Shown here piece after piece: positions 61,361 through 64,000 of a DNA stretch of 64,000 nt. Numbering within the stretch: position 1 is the first letter of the stretch; every line of letters starts with the position of its first letter. A model generated the notes under the pieces. It made no database searches. It saw nothing but the letters and a program-made list of their open reading frames with translations, and had not been told where the DNA came from. The DNA lies in the NCBI GenBank assembly GCA_009692845.1, contig SHYK01000002.1, forward strand, positions 62,001 to 126,000, written 5' to 3'. The stretch comes from Chloroflexota bacterium. Lineage in GTDB: Bacteria > Chloroflexota > UBA6077 > SHYK01. The position numbers and the translations under genes were made by a program.

Positions 61361-62473
61361 ATGCCGATCATCGACTCTGATGCTCATGTGATCGAAAACG
61401 AACACACCTGGGACTTCATGGAAGGCGACGACAAGCGATATCGCCCCGTCCTGCTGAAGAATCCGGACGGCGACAGCGCGCGGCGCGGTTTCTGGTTCAT
61501 CGATCGGAAGGTTCGAGGATTCGGTCTGCCGGGAGCATCGGATGAGGAGCTCGCGGCCCGTTCGGCTCAGCTGCGGCGGGTGATTCACACGCCGATTGCC
61601 GCTCGGGAGCTTGAGGATGTGGGCACCCGGCTGCGGCACATGGATGAGCTAGGGATCGACATCGAGGTCTGCCATGCAACGCTATTCATCGAAGATGTAG
61701 CCGAAGATCCCCGGGCCGAAGCCGCCATCTGCAGGGGCTGGAATCGTTGGATGGCCAACGCCTGGAAACAGGGCGATGGGCGGATCCGCTGGACCTGCGT
61801 TTTGCCGACGCTCACGATGTCCGAAGCCCTCGACGAGCTGAAATGGTGTGCCCAAAATGGCGCCTGCGGGATCTTCATGCGCCCGATGGAAGGAAACCGC
61901 ATCCTCACTGACCACTACTTCGATCCCCTTTATGACGAAGCATCCCGGCTCGACATTCCACCGCTTGTCCATATTGCGAATTCTCATCTTCCCACCCTGG
62001 ATCTGCTGTCTAACAATCCGGGGGGTGGATTCTGGCGCTTCCGGCTCCCGTCGGTCGGAGCTTTTCAAGGACTGGCTGCGTCGGGTCGCATGCAGCAGTT
62101 TCCCAAGCTGCGATTTGGCTTCGTCGAAGCTGGCTCGATGTGGCTCCCAATGGTGCTGCGCGACCTGGGTCGGCGTGCCGCGGGGCGAGGCCGAGAAATG
62201 GAGACGAACGTCCTGAAAGACAACCGTCTGTACGTTGCCTGTCAGATGGACGATGACATTCCATATGTCCTCAGTTATGGAACCGAAGACAATATCCTGA
62301 TCGGGACAGACTACGGTCACACCGACCAGTCGAGCGAGCTTTACGCGATTGCGAACCTTAAGACCGAATCCGGTATCACCGAAGCGCAATGGCGGAAGAT
62401 CGTGGACGACAATCCCCGGGAGTTGTTTGGGGAGACATTAGTAGCCCAGTTGAAGACCCTCGTGGCGGCCTGA
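61361..62473 (+). CDS. Amidohydrolase-2 family metal-dependent hydrolase
   Basis: A 370-residue TIM-barrel hydrolase. Metal-ligand candidates are D6/H9 in IIDSDAHVIE, the HIANSH histidine and the aspartate in ILIGTDYGH near the C-terminus. The arrangement matches the amidohydrolase_2 group (such as ACMS decarboxylase-like enzymes). Substrate unknown. It is followed 87 bases later by a peptide-transporter binding protein, a pairing common in Chloroflexota catabolic loci. Confidence 0.85.
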   Translation: MPIIDSDAHVIENEHTWDFMEGDDKRYRPVLLKNPDGDSARRGFWFIDRKVRGFGLPGASDEELAARSAQLRRVIHTPIAARELEDVGTRLRHMDELGIDIEVCHATLFIEDVAEDPRAEAAICRGWNRWMANAWKQGDGRIRWTCVLPTLTMSEALDELKWCAQNGACGIFMRPMEGNRILTDHYFDPLYDEASRLDIPPLVHIANSHLPTLDLLSNNPGGGFWRFRLPSVGAFQGLAASGRMQQFPKLRFGFVEAGSMWLPMVLRDLGRRAAGRGREMETNVLKDNRLYVACQMDDDIPYVLSYGTEDNILIGTDYGHTDQSSELYAIANLKTESGITEAQWRKIVDDNPRELFGETLVAQLKTLVAA

Positions 62474-62560
62474 CCGGGCGAGTCCCGACTTTCAGAGAGC
62501 GCCTCGCGATCAGGAAGCCCTGGCGCCGGAATTCTCCCACGCATTTATGGAGGCATCTGC

Positions 62561-64000
62561 ATGACCCGTGAGTCCAAACCAGGCCAGAGTCTGCTTCGAC
62601 GCATCGCACCATTCTTGATGCTGGCTACGTTTGTTGTCGCGTGCAGCCCGGCGGCGAGCCCGACTTCCGTGGGTGGGACGGGTGGTCCGGCTGCCCCCGC
62701 CAGGACGGGACCGAAGGAGATCGCGATCCCCATGCAGACCTCCTGGCCGTGGATCTTGCAGTATGGCCGGATCACGGCCATCACCGGGCCCGGAGCGCTA
62801 TTGGACTTTCCATAGCAATCTGACCCATTGGAGTGCCACGGGAGATCCGCTACCGGTAATGGCCCAGAAGATCCCGTCGATCCAGGACGGTGACTGGAAG
62901 GTGAATCCGGATGGCACCATGGTCACCACCTGGAAGATTCGCCCGGACATCTACTGGCACGATGGCACCAAGCTCACCGCCCAGGATTTCGTGTTTGGTT
63001 TCGAAGTGGCGTTGGATCCCAGGCTCACCGTCCAGGAGCTAGTGCCGCTGCGGCCCATCGCTTCGGTCGAGGCTCCGGATGCACAGACCCTGGTCATCAA
63101 TTGGAAGCAGCTCTGGATCTACGGCAATTCGAACGCTCAGCACGGCGTTCCCGCTCTGCCTCGCCAACAGGTCGAGGCGCGGTATCGGTCGGAAGACCCG
63201 GTCGCCTTTGATGCCAGTGCGGCCTGGCGCGACGAATTCATTGGCCTGGGGCCGTTCAAGGTCGTGAAATGGGATCTGGGGAATTTCGTCGAAGCCCAGG
63301 CCTTCGATCAGTACTTTCAGGGACGACCGAAGATCGACAAGATCACCTTTAAGTTCGTGGCCGATGTGAATGTGGAGGTGGCTCAGTTCCTGGCCGGGGC
63401 TATCGACGTTGGGCTCATCGGCAGCATGCTGAAGCCGACCCAACTCACCGAGCTTCGCAATCAATGGGGACCGGGCAAAGGGATGGTGTTTTCTGACGCC
63501 ACTCTCATGCGAATGCTGCAGTTCAGCTTCAGGGTGGATGGTCAACCCTGGGACCCCAAGAGCATGGGGTGGGCGGACGACAAGCGGTTCCGCCAGGCGA
63601 TGTTCTACGCGATCGATCGGAAAGAGCTGGTGGATGTGTGGGGGGTGGGTGGCTATGCCCAGGCGGGTGAGTATCTGACGCTCGGGCCGGATGATCCGGT
63701 GACCGCTCTGGCCAGGCAGCGAAATATCCCGACCTATCAATACGATCTCAAGAAGGCGACCCAGCTCTTTTCGGATGCCGGTTGGAACAAAGCTGCCGAC
63801 GGAATGCTGCGGAATTCGGCCGGCCAAACGGTTACCTTCGTATGCTGCCGCCTGGCAAGCGCTGACTCCAACGACAATCGGGAAAGCCTGGCCTGGGGGC
63901 AATACTGGAAGACCCTAGGCATGGATGTCATCCATCCCATCCAGCCGGTTCCCGCCGGTCTCGCGGCCACCGACGCACGTAAGGCTGGGCTGTTCGGCTG
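62561..64000 (+). CDS. ABC transporter substrate-binding lipoprotein, family 5; frameshifted and cut by the window edge
   Basis: ATG 62561 begins a lipoprotein signal (FLMLATFVVACSPAAS, lipobox at VVAC). The frame reaches AITGPG and stops at 62813. From 62790 the next frame continues without a break to 64000: ERYWTFHSNLTHW, WKIRPDIYWHDGTKLTAQDFVFGFEVAL, then the family-5 core. One extra C in GGGCCC at 62786-62791 explains the shift; removing it gives ITGPERYWTFHSNL. Family 5 binds peptides, nickel or other small solutes. The 3' end is beyond the window. Confidence 0.82.

Overview
The window is GC-rich, densely coding bacterial DNA. Gene content points to a Chloroflexota-like organism: a glyS-ppdk-dnaG-rpoD block, an ECF sigma factor next to a DUF5667-type protein, a double-Trx-fold disulfide oxidoreductase, a rubrerythrin/Fe-S oxidoreductase/DUF3501 trio, no lipopolysaccharide genes, and frequent GTG and TTG starts. 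The phylum is inferred from gene content only. No rRNA, tRNA or CRISPR array was seen.

Layout. 0-10 kb: end of a mannose-1-phosphate guanylyltransferase-type gene, a YggX-like protein, ilvE, two Nudix hydrolases, a PuuD-like membrane protein, a KdpD/KdpE-like two-component pair, a Xer-type recombinase and an aquaporin interrupted by an in-frame TAG. 10-22.6 kb: housekeeping genes (3-methyladenine DNA glycosylase, gamma carbonic anhydrase, rpoD, dnaG, pyruvate phosphate dikinase, glycyl-, lysyl- and seryl-tRNA synthetases). serS is preceded by a promoter and a leader with mutually exclusive hairpins. 22.6-24.6 kb: a membrane glycosyltransferase.

24.66-29.02 kb: a compact integrative element of about 4.35 kb sits inside the competence gene comEA. 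A large serine recombinase ends exactly through the left junction. Cargo is a secreted HNH/Excalibur nuclease-like protein, a Pmp3-type membrane peptide, a HIRAN-domain protein, an XRE regulator and small unknowns. Joining the two comEA pieces at the shared 7-bp core restores a perfect reading frame.

29-41 kb: redox and sulfur genes (rubrerythrin trio, cysteine desulfurase, two TlpA-like thioredoxins and a double-Trx-fold oxidoreductase), then an ECF sigma/DUF5667 pair and an Mrp-type Fe-S carrier. In the oxidoreductase the first Cys of the second CxxC is encoded by TGA, followed by a SECIS-like hairpin, so it is a candidate selenoprotein. 41-46.6 kb: A24-like peptidase, GT4 glycosyltransferase, O-antigen ligase-like protein, and a metallo-beta-lactamase/pseudo-receiver/cNMP-binding protein with a one-base frameshift. 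46.6-54.2 kb: MmgE/PrpD, CoA-type Nudix, glutaredoxin-like protein, hemH, hemE, rhodanese, rho and a LysM-3D protein. 54.5-64 kb: amidase, recF, tatA, a bifunctional-nuclease family protein, a MoaD-MoaE fusion, a rifampicin-phosphotransferase-like enzyme, an amidohydrolase and a frameshifted, truncated peptide-transporter binding protein.

Four coding interruptions occur (aquaporin TAG, oxidoreductase TGA, two single-base frameshifts). The frameshifts could be sequence errors. The TGA is a substitution at a catalytic Cys with a hairpin behind it, which makes recoding the more attractive reading, but read-level confirmation matters for all four.
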